Below, one piece after another: positions 35,061 to 46,679 of a stretch of 64,000 nt of DNA; within the stretch, counting starts at the first letter, position 1, and the number at the start of each line of letters is the position of its first letter. The position numbers were made by a program, and so were the translations under genes. Origin of the DNA: Anagrus nilaparvatae (Eukaryota; Arthropoda; Insecta; Hymenoptera; Mymaridae); contig JAKSXM010000237.1 of assembly GCA_022575985.1 (NCBI GenBank), positions 1,692,501-1,756,500 of the forward strand, read 5' to 3'. Under the pieces are notes generated by a model that saw only the letters and a program-made list of their open reading frames with translations, did not search any database and was not told the DNA's origin.

Positions 35061-35540
35061 TTACTTTAAAGAAGTAAATCTGTAGCTTTGAGTTATATGT
35101 GTTTGAGTGTACATTCAAAACTAATTGGTTGCGAATATTATGAATTATAAAATACTTAATTGAGAAGCAGGTTTGTATTAAGATTATTTTAGAACTATAA
35201 TTAATCTGATAAATTTGTCAAGCGCAATATTTTATGATGTGTTATATTAGAAAAGAAAAGTTACAAATACAGTTTCTTTAAACTAACGTCAAAACTAAAA
35301 ATAACGAATGTTTTCCTTGGTTCGATGATGATATTACTTAATCTCGTAATTTTGTGATGTCTGTGTTAAAGACGTGTCATAGCAATAAATTTAGGCGCAA
35401 AATTGATGTAAAAAAAATTGTGTTCTAGAGTGTGTTGTAAAAGAGTGTTTTTGATTTAGATGAGCTAATAATATTCATTTGATATGTTTTTGATTATTTT
35501 GTTTCAGATAAGTAGTTATCTGTTGGATGTGCTCGAGATC

Positions 35541-35549
35541 GGGAGGGAG
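35541..35549 (+). promoter_or_regulatory. Polypurine tract
   Basis: GGGAGGGAG abuts the TGTTGG start of the 3' LTR, the expected site of plus-strand priming. Confidence 0.8.
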
Positions 35550-35824
35550 TGTTGGAATGTGGCGCTCTCTATCACATCCGCTTTATACTATGTGGAGAAG
35601 AAAGGGACGCGAAGTTCTCAGTGCTTGTATAGCAACCGTCGTATCGACATCGTTCTCTCTATATTGTATCGGCGTGTTCGACATTTTATAATAACTAATT
35701 ATTAACTATATTTTAGTGTAATTAAGACGTGATTATTAAGATTAAGATTTAGACGAGAATAAACATTGAGTGTTATATAAAATATAAATAAGTGTATTTA
35801 TTTAAATAACCCACAAACCTAATA
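35550..35824 (+). repeat. Copia-type 3' LTR
   Basis: Same length and essentially identical to 28400-28674. It is followed by TTAAA, the right copy of the target duplication. The 73-codon open frame at 35484-35705 is LTR sequence, not a gene. Confidence 0.9.
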
Positions 35825-35829
35825 TTAAA

Positions 35830-36735
35830 ACAACTGTCAATTACCTTTTAAATAATAAAAAGGGATTAATCAGCTATCCATTATTATTTGTAAGTAAAAA
35901 ACCATGCGTTTCTTATTAATTATTTTAACTTTTATTTGACAGCTCAAAACTGTTAACTTTTTTCAAACTGGTATTGTAATAGCTGGCAAAGGTTAAAACA
36001 TGCATTACCATAAGTCATCAACCATTATCTTGCGCCGATAAAAGAAGAAACACATAGAAACTAAATACCATTAAGTAGATTTACAATAGTTTATTTGAAA
36101 TATAACTGGTATACAAGTGAAAGCATCAAACCTCCAAAACCTACAAAAAAGAATAAAATAGATCCTGTTTAAAGATCTCTGTCACTCCACTGGTGACCAT
36201 TGTCAAAAGTGCAGTATAAATATAGCCGGAAAATCAGAACCTTGATTAGACCATCAACATTCGTCTATCCATTTAGTTGTACTGATTATTCGATTTTTCA
36301 AGCCACTTCTGTAGTACTCTTGATTAGCCTTAGCTATCTAACCTATACACTATACTTTATTGAACTCTATTTTAAAGCTTGACTTGTATTAATTATTTTA
36401 CGGTTATTATTTGTATTATTTAATACTTATATATTAATTCTAAAATATACTCTCATATACATTAAATGTATAAGCTTTATTTGGTATAACCTAACCTTAA
36501 ATATTGCCCTCTTTTTAAAGTTTGCCTTATTCCTATGGAAATTGTTGTAAGTAGTTGAATCCACTTTAAATATATACAGTTTAATCACTTTGTAATCGGT
36601 AGCAAAAACTTGAACCGTTACAGTATCCAATGTGAAATCAGTAACCTCAAAAATATTTCCTCCTTTAAAAATGTAAAGATTTATTTTAACATTTGGCAGT
36701 TAATTGACAGATTTCAACTATTAACAATTTCATTT
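35830..36735. other. No gene recognised
   Basis: AT-rich spacer with short chance frames (36200-36382 +, 36427-36630 -). Nothing identifiable. Confidence 0.45.
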
Positions 36736-36739
36736 CGAT

Positions 36740-38940
36740 GACATAATTCATAAATATCTTAATGAATTTTTGACCTTGACTGATAAATACGAGGAGAAAT
36801 CTGAGGCTGCTCGTCATGCAAAGTCGTATCTGTAACACACTTGACTCTAATAAAAACTTCTGGGAGGAGATACAGACGCTAGGGTTGATTCCTAAAGTAA
36901 ATGATGCTCTTCATGGCTTTTTGCCAGAATAACTCAATACAAACTTTACCAATATCCCCTACAGAAGATAATTCTGTATCTTCACAAATCAATGATGCTT
37001 CTACAAAGGGTTCTACTTTCAGGAGTGTTACAGTCAATGATGTTATACTTGCAGTCTCGCATTTCAAATCTCAAGCAAAGGGTGATGATGATATCCCTCA
37101 GAGTGTTATAGCAAAGGCCTTACACACTTTAGCTCCTCACTTGACTAAACTATTCAATTCTTCATTACTACAGGGAAAATTTCCATCATCCTGGAAATAT
37201 TCATGCATCACAGCAGTTAAGAAGGTTCAAATTCCTTCAAAATCGGATTTTTGACCAGTAACATTACTGTGCTTTTTATCGAAGGTTCTTGAAAAACTAG
37301 CTCATGATCAGATGGTCAGCTTTCTAAATAAATTTAAAATCTTAGATCAATTTCAAACAGGTTTTCGTAAATTTCATAATACCCAGACTGCATTGTTAAA
37401 ACTTACGGATGATATTAAAATGGGTAAAGATATATCTAGCTATCTAGCTGGCTACTCTTCTACTACAGTTTGATTTCTCAAAAGCCTTCGATAATGTTTC
37501 TCCTTCCAAGTTTCTTAAGGAATTGAAGGATATTGGTTTTTCCAAGGATTCCCTACAGTGGATCTGGACATGTTAAATTGTCTGTTAAAATCTGTTAAAT
37601 CAAAATTATTCACGTCTTCAACTCGTGAAATCAATATTGGTGTGCCTCAAGGATCTGTCCTTGGCCCACTACTTTTCTGCATATACATGAATGATCTTAA
37701 AGATCATTTGATGGATAATAATACTTTTAGGTTACTATATGAAGTCGATCTTCATATTTATGTCCAGATCCCTGTTAATGAAATAGAACGTGGTATTTCT
37801 TAACTGTCTGAATCTGCAAAAAAAGTATCAGAATGGGAAAAATTGAATTCTTTGTTTCTTAATGCAAAGAAAACTCAGGCAATAGTATTTGGTTCTTCAA
37901 ATACTATCAAAACTTTTAACAGTTTAAAAATTGACAACGTGGTAATTAATGTCAAAGGAGACAAAGTATCGTTTGTTAATGAGATAAAGAGTCTTGGAAT
38001 TCTACTTAATAATACACTATCAAAGCGGCCTCAAGTTATTCATGTTCCCAAGAAAGTTAATAGAGTGCTCTACTTTCTAAAAAGTATCTTGGGCCTTGGA
38101 GTTCTATCTAACTTCGTAGACGATTAGTTGAATCTCTTGTGGTCCCTCATCTTGACTATTGTAAGGTGGTATACCACTTTGTTTATAGCTTCAAAGGCTA
38201 GCCAATAATGTTATTAGATAAATCTATGGTATCAGACGTCATGATAATATCACTCCTTACCGTAGAAAATTAGGGTGGATGACTAGCTTGACTCGCACTG
38301 ATTACTTTGCCTCCTTAGTAATGTATAGAATTGTACGAATGAAAGAACCTCCTATTCTACTATCATTATTTAAATCTTATGAACCTGATAGACCAGTTCG
38401 TGGCCCACGTAAAGATCTCCAACCTACCAAAGCAACGACTGACTGGGGTCTTAAATCATTCCAAGTAACGTACTCAAAATTTTGGAATCTTTTTCTAGGT
38501 TCAAGAAGGCATTAAGGCAATATTTATATAAGTCAGACTTACATCAATAATACGATACCAAATTTAGTATTAAATAATTATATTATAACTATTTTTATTT
38601 TATTTTTATTTTAACTCACTTATTGATAATGATCTATATTGATAGATTGTCATATTTACTTTACTTTTTGACTATATATTGATTAATTGACCACTGACTA
38701 ATTGTTGTTGTTATAACTTAATTTTATATTTCAGATAATTAAATGAAATTTATTATGGTTTATATATTTATATTTATATTTCTAATAATTAAAATTTTTT
38801 TTATATATTATTTATCTGCACTTTAATAATTAAGCTAATAAATTCATAATTAAAATTATAACTAAAATTAAAACCTAATTTAAGAGTGTAACTAATTTTG
38901 TACATATACAAATAAAGACTATATCCATCAATCAATCAAT
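36740..38940 (+). pseudogene. CR1/Jockey-like non-LTR retrotransposon, reverse transcriptase, copy 1
   Basis: Begins in the linker before the RT (NFWEEIQTLGLIP..., DALHGF), a segment also present in copy 2. The RT blocks are VNDVILAVSHFKSQAKGDDD, LLCFLSKVLEKLAHDQM, FQTGFRKFHNTQTALL, NIGVPQGSVLGPLLFCIYMN and then LLYEVDLHIY, in which the catalytic YADD has become YEVD. A thumb/C-terminal region continues to about 38515. The 3' end carries a (TCAA)n tail at 38926-38940, typical of simple-repeat-tailed non-LTR elements. It has at least four stops or frameshifts and is 5'-truncated. Confidence 0.85.
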
Positions 38941-39137
38941 TCGTGACGACGGCTAATCTATAAAGTTTTCTAGAATATTTTAGAATTTTTTTAGCTAGCT
39001 GACAGCTGTTATTTAACAATATTATCAATCTGATATCAAATTCAAAACCACTGACCTCAAAAACATAAATGCTAGGTAATCTATAAAGTTTTACATGATA
39101 ATTTACAGTTTTTGAACAAAGTTCTATAGGATTACCT

Positions 39138-39775
39138 GCGAGACCAAAGGCTGCTGTACAACACGCTCGATGGTAGGCGGGAAAGATCGTTAAGCGCGAG
39201 CAAGGATCGGTTCTTGAATCTGACCCTTTGGAATGCCTCTTACGATGGCTTGTTAGGCGTTGACCTCCCGGAAGGAGTCTCCCTGATCGGGTACGCGGAC
39301 GACGTGGCCCTAACCATAAAGGTTAGAGGGAAAGAAGTGGTCCAATAGAACCTTAAAAGCTTAATCATGTCATGAGACAGATCAAACTCTGGATGGGCAA
39401 ACACGGGCTCCAGCTCGCGATCTCAAAAATGAAGATCGTACTGCTGATCCGTCGAAGGGTTCCCACCATATTTGATATAAGCGTCGACGATGGTGGGAAT
39501 CCTCACTCGATCCATACAAGAACATCGGTGAAGTACCTGAGACTTCTGCTTGACAACAAGCTGATTGCATCCTTCTTGTCAAGGCTCATAGCCAATATAG
39601 GGGGGCCTAAACCAGGAAAGCGTAGACTCCTGGATGTTTGCGGTGAACTCTATTTTTCTATATGGCTAGGAGGTTTGGGCGTACGCCGCCCGAATCAAGA
39701 AGTAAAGAAGTACAGGCTTCATATATGCACTGTACTACAGAGGCAAGCGGCACTCAGGATCGCCAGTGCATACCA
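39138..39775 (+). pseudogene. R1-clade reverse transcriptase fragment
   Basis: 'TLWNASYDGLLGVDLPEGV' then GYADDVALT at about 39289-39315 gives an intact catalytic YADD box. It is followed in a shifted frame by the QIKLWMGKHGLQLAISKMK and PKPGKRRLL segments. These are clearly homologous to the minus-strand copy at 49685-51435. GC-rich relative to the flanks. Both ends are abrupt and the frame is broken several times. Confidence 0.85.
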
Positions 39776-40864
39776 TACAGTATTATTACTAAAAATATTA
39801 TTTAATTACTCAATATTTAGTATACATAAAGCATCGATTGAAAAACTTTCATAATTTAACAAAATATTCAATGAAAATAGGTGATTAAAATTTTTTAATA
39901 TTTTTAATCAAATCATCATATTAATTATTTAAAAATCGTCCTGGAATTCTATTTTTTTTCATAGGGTGGGAACCTCAGAAAACCTGAAAATCTAGAGAGG
40001 GTCAAATAGTCACTATCTAGGGGGGGAGGTCAAATGGAACTTGGAACGAAATTTTGATTTATGGCTCTGAACCGACATTATGGAATAATCTGAGTTTAAG
40101 AATTTAGAATAATTTGGGTTTATGAGCTAATTTAATTTTACAAGGTACTTTCGGAATCTAGAAAGATTGTAATAAACGAGTCGTCAGTAATCGTCAACAT
40201 ATTTCATGCAAGTTATTTGTGCATCTGTGCATCTTGATTGTTTTAAAATTTTATCATAGAAGGTTCGTTTGCTTAGCATGAAAATTCAAGCACCTGTTTA
40301 AAATTTTAAGCAATTCAAGCAAAGCAACCTAAAGGTGCATATAACATCTTCATAGGAAAGAGTATTTAGATTCAAACAGGAGGTAAAACTGGATTACAAT
40401 GACCTCAGTTTTCACACTTAAAGTACTTTCAATTTAGGTATTTTACTATAATTAAATAATAGTTCCTAGAAAGTGGCGTATTAATTAAAATTATGTGAAG
40501 TGAATTTATATTTGTAATAATGTGTAAAATTTATTTACTGGGAAATTTTCATGAAAAATATTTTAAATTTCTTTTGATATACTTTCCTGCACTCTGCTCG
40601 AAAAATTTAAAATCTTTAAAAAACATCTTCTTTTAAATTTTACGATTTTAATATTTGAATTGAATTTAAAAAAACTAAAGTTATTATAAGAAATCTTTCC
40701 AAAAAATGTTCTGGAATTTTCAGATTTTTTATGATTTTCTGGGTAAATAGACGCAGACTATAATTTAAAATGCAGTCACTTTTTTAGAGTTAAAAAATTT
40801 TAGTGAAAATTTAAAAAAATTATTGTTTTATATGCTTCAATGGTTTTGAATACTGATAAAAAAG
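39776..40864. repeat. Mostly uninformative; degenerate G-rich repeat at 39985-40215
   Basis: 39985-40215 repeats features of the element at 7197-7744: 'gggggggaggtcaaat', 'aataatttgggttta' and a terminal 'catgcaa'. It is too diverged to place ends. The remainder shows nothing recognisable. Confidence 0.4.
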
Positions 40865-43800
40865 ACTGTAAAAAACAACTCCGGTGATTTTACGACAAAA
40901 TTGGTAAATTTACGAAAATTTAGTAAACTTTCAAAAAAATTCTAGACACACGGGGGTGGCGGTTGTGTTTTCACTGGCGAACACGAGATTTGCTCTACCA
41001 TAGGTGTTTTGGGTTGCTGCTCGCGCAAAAAAAAACATCCTGGTTAACCAGGATGGTTAACCATCTGGTTTCTCAGATTGTTAACCAGATGGTTAACCAC
41101 CAGGTATTTAAAAAAAAAATAATAAGATCCCAGGATGAAAATGAACCTTGCAGGTAGAAGCGGATACCTTGGGGGTATAATTTTCAATTTTTCGACCCTA
41201 AATATTTTCCGACTTTCCAAGATGGCGGACCATAAAATTTTAAAAACATCAACTTTTAACTTAACAAGGGGGTTTTTGAGGGTGAGAAAAGTGAATTTAG
41301 GGTGGAAAATATTCAATTTTTCGACCCAAAATATTTTCCGATTTTCCAAGATGGCGGACAATAAAACTTAAAAGTATCAACTTTTAACTTAACAAGGGGT
41401 TTTTTGAGGGTGAGAAAAGTGAATTTAGGGTGGAAAATATTCAATTTTTCGACCCAGCATATTTTCCGATTTTCCAAGATGGCGGACAATAAAATTTAAA
41501 AGTATCAACTTTTAACTTAACAAGGGGGTTTTCGAGGGTGAGAAAAATGAATTTAGGGTGGAAAATATTCAATTTTTCGACCCAACATATTTTCCGATTT
41601 TCCAAGATGGCGGACAATAAAATTTAAAAATATCAATTTTTAACTTCACAAGGGGGTTTTTGGGGGTGAGAAAAGTGAATTTAGGGTGGAAAATATTCAA
41701 TTTTTCGACCCAGCATATTTTCCAATTTTCCAAGATGGCGGATAATAAAATTTAAAAGTATCAACTTTTAACTTAACAAGGGGGTTTTTGAGGGTGAGAA
41801 AAATGAATGTAGGGTGGAAAATATTCAATTTTTCGACCCAACAAATTTTCCGATTTTCCAAGATGGCGGACAATAAAATTTAAAAATATCAATTTTAACT
41901 TCACAAGGGGTTTTTTGAGGGTGAGAAAAGTGAATTTAGGGTGGAAAATATTCAATTTTTCGACCCAGCATATTTTCCGATTTTCCAAGAGGGCGGACAA
42001 TAAAATTTAAAAGTATCAACTTTTAACTTAACAAGGGGGTTTTTGAGGGTGAGAAAAGTGAATTTAAAAGTTGATACTTTTAAGTTTTATTTTCCGCCAT
42101 CTTGGAAAATCGGAAAATATGTTGGGTCGAAAAATTGAATATTTTCCACCCTAAATTCACTTTTCTCACCCTCAAAAACCCCCTTGTGAAGTTGAAAATT
42201 GATATTTTTAAATTTTATGTTCCGCCATCTTGGAAAATCGGAAAATATGTTGGGTCGAAAAATTGAATATTTTCCACCCTAAATTCACTCTTCTAACCCT
42301 CAAAAACCCCCTTGTAAAGTTACAAGTCATTATTTTAAGTTTTTCGATACGGCATCTTGGAAAATCGGGAAATATTAAAAATTGAATATTTTCCACCCTA
42401 AATTCACTTTTCTCACCCTCAAAAACCCCCTTGTAAAGTTAAAAATTGATATTTTTAAATTCTATGGTTCGCCATCTTGGAAAATCGGAAAATATGTTGG
42501 GTCGAAAAATTGAATATTTTCCACCCTGAATTCACTCTTCTAACCCTCAAAAACCCCCTTGTAAAGTTAAAAGTTGATACTTTTAAATTTTATTGTCCGC
42601 CCTCTTGGAAAATCGGAAAATATGCTGGGTCGAAAAATTGAATATTTTCCATCCTAAATTCACTTTTCTCACCCTCAAAAACCCCCTTGTAAAGTTAAAA
42701 ATTGATATTTTTAAATTTTATGGTCCGCCATCTTGGAAAATCGGAAAATATGTTGCGTCGAAAAATTGAATATTTTCCACCCTAAATTCACTTTTCTCAC
42801 CCTCAAAAACCCCCTTGTAAAGTTAAAAGTTGATACTTTTAAATTTTATTGAACGCCCTCTTGGAAAATCGGAAAATATGCTGGGTCGAAAAATTGAATG
42901 TTTTCCACCCTAAATTCACTTTTCTCACCCTCAAAAACCCCCTTGTGAAGTTAAAATTGATATTTTTAAATTTTATTGTCCGCCATCTTGGAAAATCAGA
43001 AAATTTGTTGGGTCGAAAAATTGAATATTTTCCACCCTAAATTCATTTTTCTCACCCTCAAAAACCCCCTTGTTAAGTTAAAAGTTGATACTTTTAAATT
43101 TTATTGTCCGCCATCTTGGAAAATCGGAAAATATGCTGGGTCGAAAAATTGAATATTTTCCACCCTAAATTCACTTTTCTCACCCCCAAAAACCCCCTTG
43201 TGAAGTTATATTTTTAAATTTTATTGTCCGCCATCTTGGAAAATCATAACATATGTTGCGTCGAAAAATTGAATATTTTCCACCCTAAATTCATTTTTCT
43301 CACCCTCAAAAACCCCCTTGTTAAGTTAAAAGTTGATACTTTTAAATTTTATTGTCCGCCATCTTGGATAATCGGAAAATATGCTGGGTCGAAAAATTGA
43401 ATATTTTCCACCCTAAATTCACTTTTCTCACCCTCAAAAAACCCCTTGTGAAGTTAAAAGTTGATACTTTTAAATTTTATTGTCCGCCATCTTGGAAAAT
43501 CGAAAAATATGTTGGGTCGAAAAATTGAATATTTTCCAACCTAAATTCACTTTTCTCACCTTCAAAAACCCCCTTGTTAAGTTAAAAGTTTATGTTTTTA
43601 AAATTTTATGGTCCGCCATCTTGGAAAGTCGGAAAATATTTAGGGTCGAAAAATTAAAAATTATACCCCCAGGGTATCCGCTTCTACCTGCAAGGTTCAT
43701 TTTCATTCTGGGATCTTATTATTTTTTTTTTAATACCTGGTAGTTAACCATCTGGTTAACCATCTGGTTAACCAGGATGGTTTTTTTTGCGCGATTGAAC

Positions 43801-44615
43801 ACGAAAATTGGGGTCATTTCGTAAAGAAATGGGTGCTTCACCTTTAAATTTGCAAAAACTAGCCCTAAAAAGGTTTTTTTTTACATATTCGCACTTTGGG
43901 AGCTCAGATTTGAACCATACGGGTTTTTTGCAAATCTTGTATTCGCCAGTGAAAATACAACCAAACTCGTATTTTGACTAGAGTATATTATTAATCTGGT
44001 AACTATATAACCCGAAAATTATTATCAAAATTTAATTGTTTTTTGAAAGTAAAAATGTCCCATTTAAATTTTTAAATTATAATTGACTCATCCTGTTTTT
44101 GCTTATAATAAGTTGTTCGTCCAGATTACCCTTTTTTACGTAATTAAAAACATTTTTTATTCTTAAAATATTAACAATTATATACCTATTTGCTAACAGT
44201 GTTAACCTTAAAAATTTTTAGTTACTTATTTCTTTCTTAATTGATCGGGAACCTGAGTATTTTTTGGATCTATGGATTTCTTTTTTAATTATCTTCATCT
44301 CCAGCAAATTTTACTTCATATTATTTGTTTTTCATAAACCCCGCGAGCCACCTTAAATGGTTTTCTATGCGTCTTTAGGTACAAAAAATTTGCAATTTTT
44401 CTACAAAAATCGTAAAATTACGACATAGTTGTAAATTTACGATTTTGTCGAAAATTTACGAAAAAATGAATCGTTAATTTACTATTATTTCGCAAATTTA
44501 CAAATATTAGTAAATTTCCGATTTTTGTTGAAAAATTGCAAATGTTTTCGAAAATTTACTAAATTTTCCTCAAATCAATTTTGTCGAAAAATCACCGGAG
44601 TTTTTTTTTACAGTG
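40865..44615. mobile_element. Triple-nested foldback: outer ACTGTAAAAAA element
   Basis: The outermost inverted ends are 'actgtaaaaaacaactccgg' (40865) and its near-inverse ending TACAGT (44615). They extend through 'gatttt.cgacaaaattg' and 'agtaaattt'. Inside lie arms resembling FB-A ('ggcgaacacgagatttgc' left, 'ttgaacacgaaaattgggg' right), and inside those a third element at 41022-43794. No transposase is present. Confidence 0.7.
41022..43794. mobile_element. Inner foldback with ~128-bp 'ATGGCGGACAATAAAA' units (family FB-C)
   Basis: The ends are TCGCGCAAAAAAAA and its inverse. Next come inverted 'ggttaaccatctggtt' clusters, then 'agatcccaggatgaaaatg', then tandem units. The left arm has about seven units (anchor 'ccaagatggcgg' at about 41219, 41348, 41476, 41604, 41732, 41859 and 41987). 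The right arm has about twelve in inverse orientation. The centre is near 42062. Open frames on both strands (for example 41044-41361, 42849-43040, 43480-43743) are units read through. The family recurs at 59851-61634. Confidence 0.85.
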
Positions 44616-44639
44616 GAGTTTTGCAGGAGCACGATAGTG

Positions 44640-45385
44640 CGTACGGGTTTCAAAAATTACCCGTAGCACCGTGTACTACTGTAATATACTTTAAAGAGGT
44701 TCTATCTAACCTATAAATATTTTTATTCTTTCATTTTTTTCTTTAAATTTATTACCAAATTCTGTAATTTAATAATTAAACAATTTATTTTTTAATTTAA
44801 AATTATATTGTTCATAAATTTTTGTCTTTCAACAAATATATTTATTTAAAAAAGAATTTTTAATTTATAATGTTCCCACTTTCAAACATTATGTGTTTTC
44901 CTTCTCTTATGCCTTATAATTTGTATATCTGCTTCTCTTTTTGTAAGACGCGAGATTTTATGAATTTATATATACTTTCTATTACTATATATACTAAGCA
45001 ATACTATACTTAAATACTATACATGTAATATGTGTATACACGTGTTAGTATAAACAAAATTTTAAATGCGGGAAAAAAATAAGCGCGGAAATTTAAAAAT
45101 TTAACTAAACTCAAAATCTATAAAAAAATATAATTTAAAATTAAGTTTATTCAATTGAGAATTAACAAATTTAACTATAATTAATTCTTAAATTAATTAA
45201 ACGATTTATTTTTAAAATAGGATTTTTTAAATTAAAAAATTATAAACCTTTTCAATTTGAAAATTTAATAATTTATTACTTCAAAGTTAAAATTTTGTAT
45301 TTGAAAAGTTTGCAAAAACAATTAAATTTTATTAAATAAATAATTGCAAAATGAAATTTTCAAAAACAATTTTATTTTATTAAGA
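44640..45385. other. No gene recognised
   Basis: Very AT-rich sequence. A small hairpin 'acgggtttcaaaaattacccgt' variant is at about 44641-44665. No coding evidence. Confidence 0.45.
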
Positions 45386-45699
45386 TAAGATAAGATAAGA
45401 TATGCTTTATTTGTTCAGTACAAAATTATGTATACATGATAATAACATTTATAAATAAATTCAAATTCTATAACAATATTAATAACAATAAATAACTAGA
45501 AATTATACAACAATTTTAATATTTACACTAGGTAAGAGTAGAATAAAAAATAAAATAAATTTAATCAATCTTTAACGCAATAATGTTATAAATATATATC
45601 AAAAAATAGAATAAATTTAAAAAGTAGAATAAATTTAAAAATAGAGCCATTTAATAAAAATATGAAATTATGACAATGCAGGTTTGTTGTATAAATATT

Positions 45700-46021
45700 A
45701 CGATGATAAAATCATCACAGTCCAAGTAACAGTCGAGTCAGTGTTAAAATACTGAGTGATCAAATGTATGATTTGAAGATCTTAAGTAACTGAGGAGTGC
45801 TGATTTGAAGGAGTTAATTGAGGGAAGGAATCTGATAGTAGTTGGTAGTGAGTTCCACCCTTTAACACCCTGTATTTGAAAAGAAGAGTCACCATGCCAT
45901 TTTTTCAATTTTGGGAGATATAATTCCCTGGTTAGCTCTTCACTTCTGCTGGTCGATTTAGGTATAAGTTTGTCAAAGAAATCAAGTAGATATTCAGGTT
46001 GACGTAGCCTTTAAAATTTTA
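45700..46021 (-). pseudogene. Non-LTR ORF2 C-terminal tail (copy 2)
   Basis: Read leftward from 46010: RLRQPEYLLDFFDKLIP, ELTRELYLPKL, GVKGWNSLPTTIRFL and FKSALLSYL, then a stop. 'G.K.WNSLP..I' and the terminal 'FK..L..YL' are the standard end of CR1/Jockey ORF2. The upstream partner is across the Helitron. Confidence 0.75.
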
Positions 46022-46667
46022 TCTCTACATATTATAAAGTTATAACCGCTGCCGCCGCTGTCGAATGACACCTTTGGGCCATCTGACACTTTTGGGCCAC
46101 ACAATATGGTACTTTTGGGCCAGTCTGACACTTTTGGGCCACGCAATATGGTACTTTTGGGCCAGTCTGACACTTTTGGGCCACGAAATATGGTACTTTT
46201 GGGCCAGTCTGACACTTTTGGGCCAGTCTGACACTTTTGGGCCATTCTGACACTTTTGGGTCATTCTGACACTTTTGGGCCACTCTGACACTTTTGGGCC
46301 ACTCTGATACTTTTGGGCCACTCTGACACTTTTGGGCCATTCTGCATCATTTCCATTTTCTTAGTTATTGACAATTTTGGGCTAATTTGATACTTTCGGG
46401 CCAATAAGATACTACTGGGCAAAACCAGCCCTTGTGGGTCTAAGTGATTTTATTTTTTTTTATTTTTAAGCCGATAAATCAATTAATTATAAACCTATTA
46501 ACGAATTTTAAAATAAAAAAAAAACAATATAATCAATATTTTTAATTGAAAGTAATTATTAAAATTGTATTTAAAATTTTACATTTTTTGTTCTCATGAC
46601 TAACCCACTTTTTCAATCACTCAACGGGGGTTGGCGCGCGAAGCGCGCAGGGGGCGGAGCCCCCTAG
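46022..46667 (+). mobile_element. Non-autonomous Helitron (646 bp)
   Basis: The 5' end is TCTCTACATATTATAAAG, a typical Helitron 5' terminus starting TC. The 3' end is a GC hairpin (GGGGGCGGAGCCCCC) followed by CTAG. A second hairpin, GCGCGCGAAGCGCGC, precedes it. The flanks are A on the left and T on the right, the expected insertion between A and T without duplication. It carries a minisatellite and no Rep/helicase. It interrupts the minus-strand non-LTR element. Confidence 0.85.
46065..46345 (+). repeat. Minisatellite, 19-bp and 23-bp alternating units
   Basis: Units 'gccagtctgacacttttgg' (19 bp) alternate with 'gccacgcaatatggtacttttgg'-type units (23 bp). About 13 units are clear, with degenerate ones to about 46440. 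All reading frames are long (for example 45994-46245 and 46032-46340 on the minus strand) only because the unit lacks stops. Confidence 0.9.
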
Positions 46668-46679
46668 TATATATATATA

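Larger units (their letters stand above)
28400..35824 (+). mobile_element. Ty1/copia-type LTR retrotransposon, recent insertion with dead interior
   Basis: Two 275-bp LTRs are flanked by a 5-bp duplication (TTAAA at 28395-28399 and 35825-35829). The start TGTTGGAAT, LTR length and 5-bp duplication match the insect copia pattern. The interior is about 6.9 kb, longer than a standard copia element (about 5 kb in total), with no open frame above about 75 codons. Pol fragments with stops are still visible (see 33560-33720 and 34984-35060). It must have moved in trans or have been kept uniform by LTR conversion. Confidence 0.85.

Noticed and set aside
35484..35705. 73-codon plus-strand open frame
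   Set aside because: Lies across the 3' LTR of the copia-type element and is non-coding there.
41044..43743. Family of open frames with 'MSAILENRKI..VEKL' on both strands
   Set aside because: The start ATG and peptide come from the 'ccaagatggcgg' unit of FB-C repeats. Their mirror-image positions follow the palindrome and they are not separate genes.
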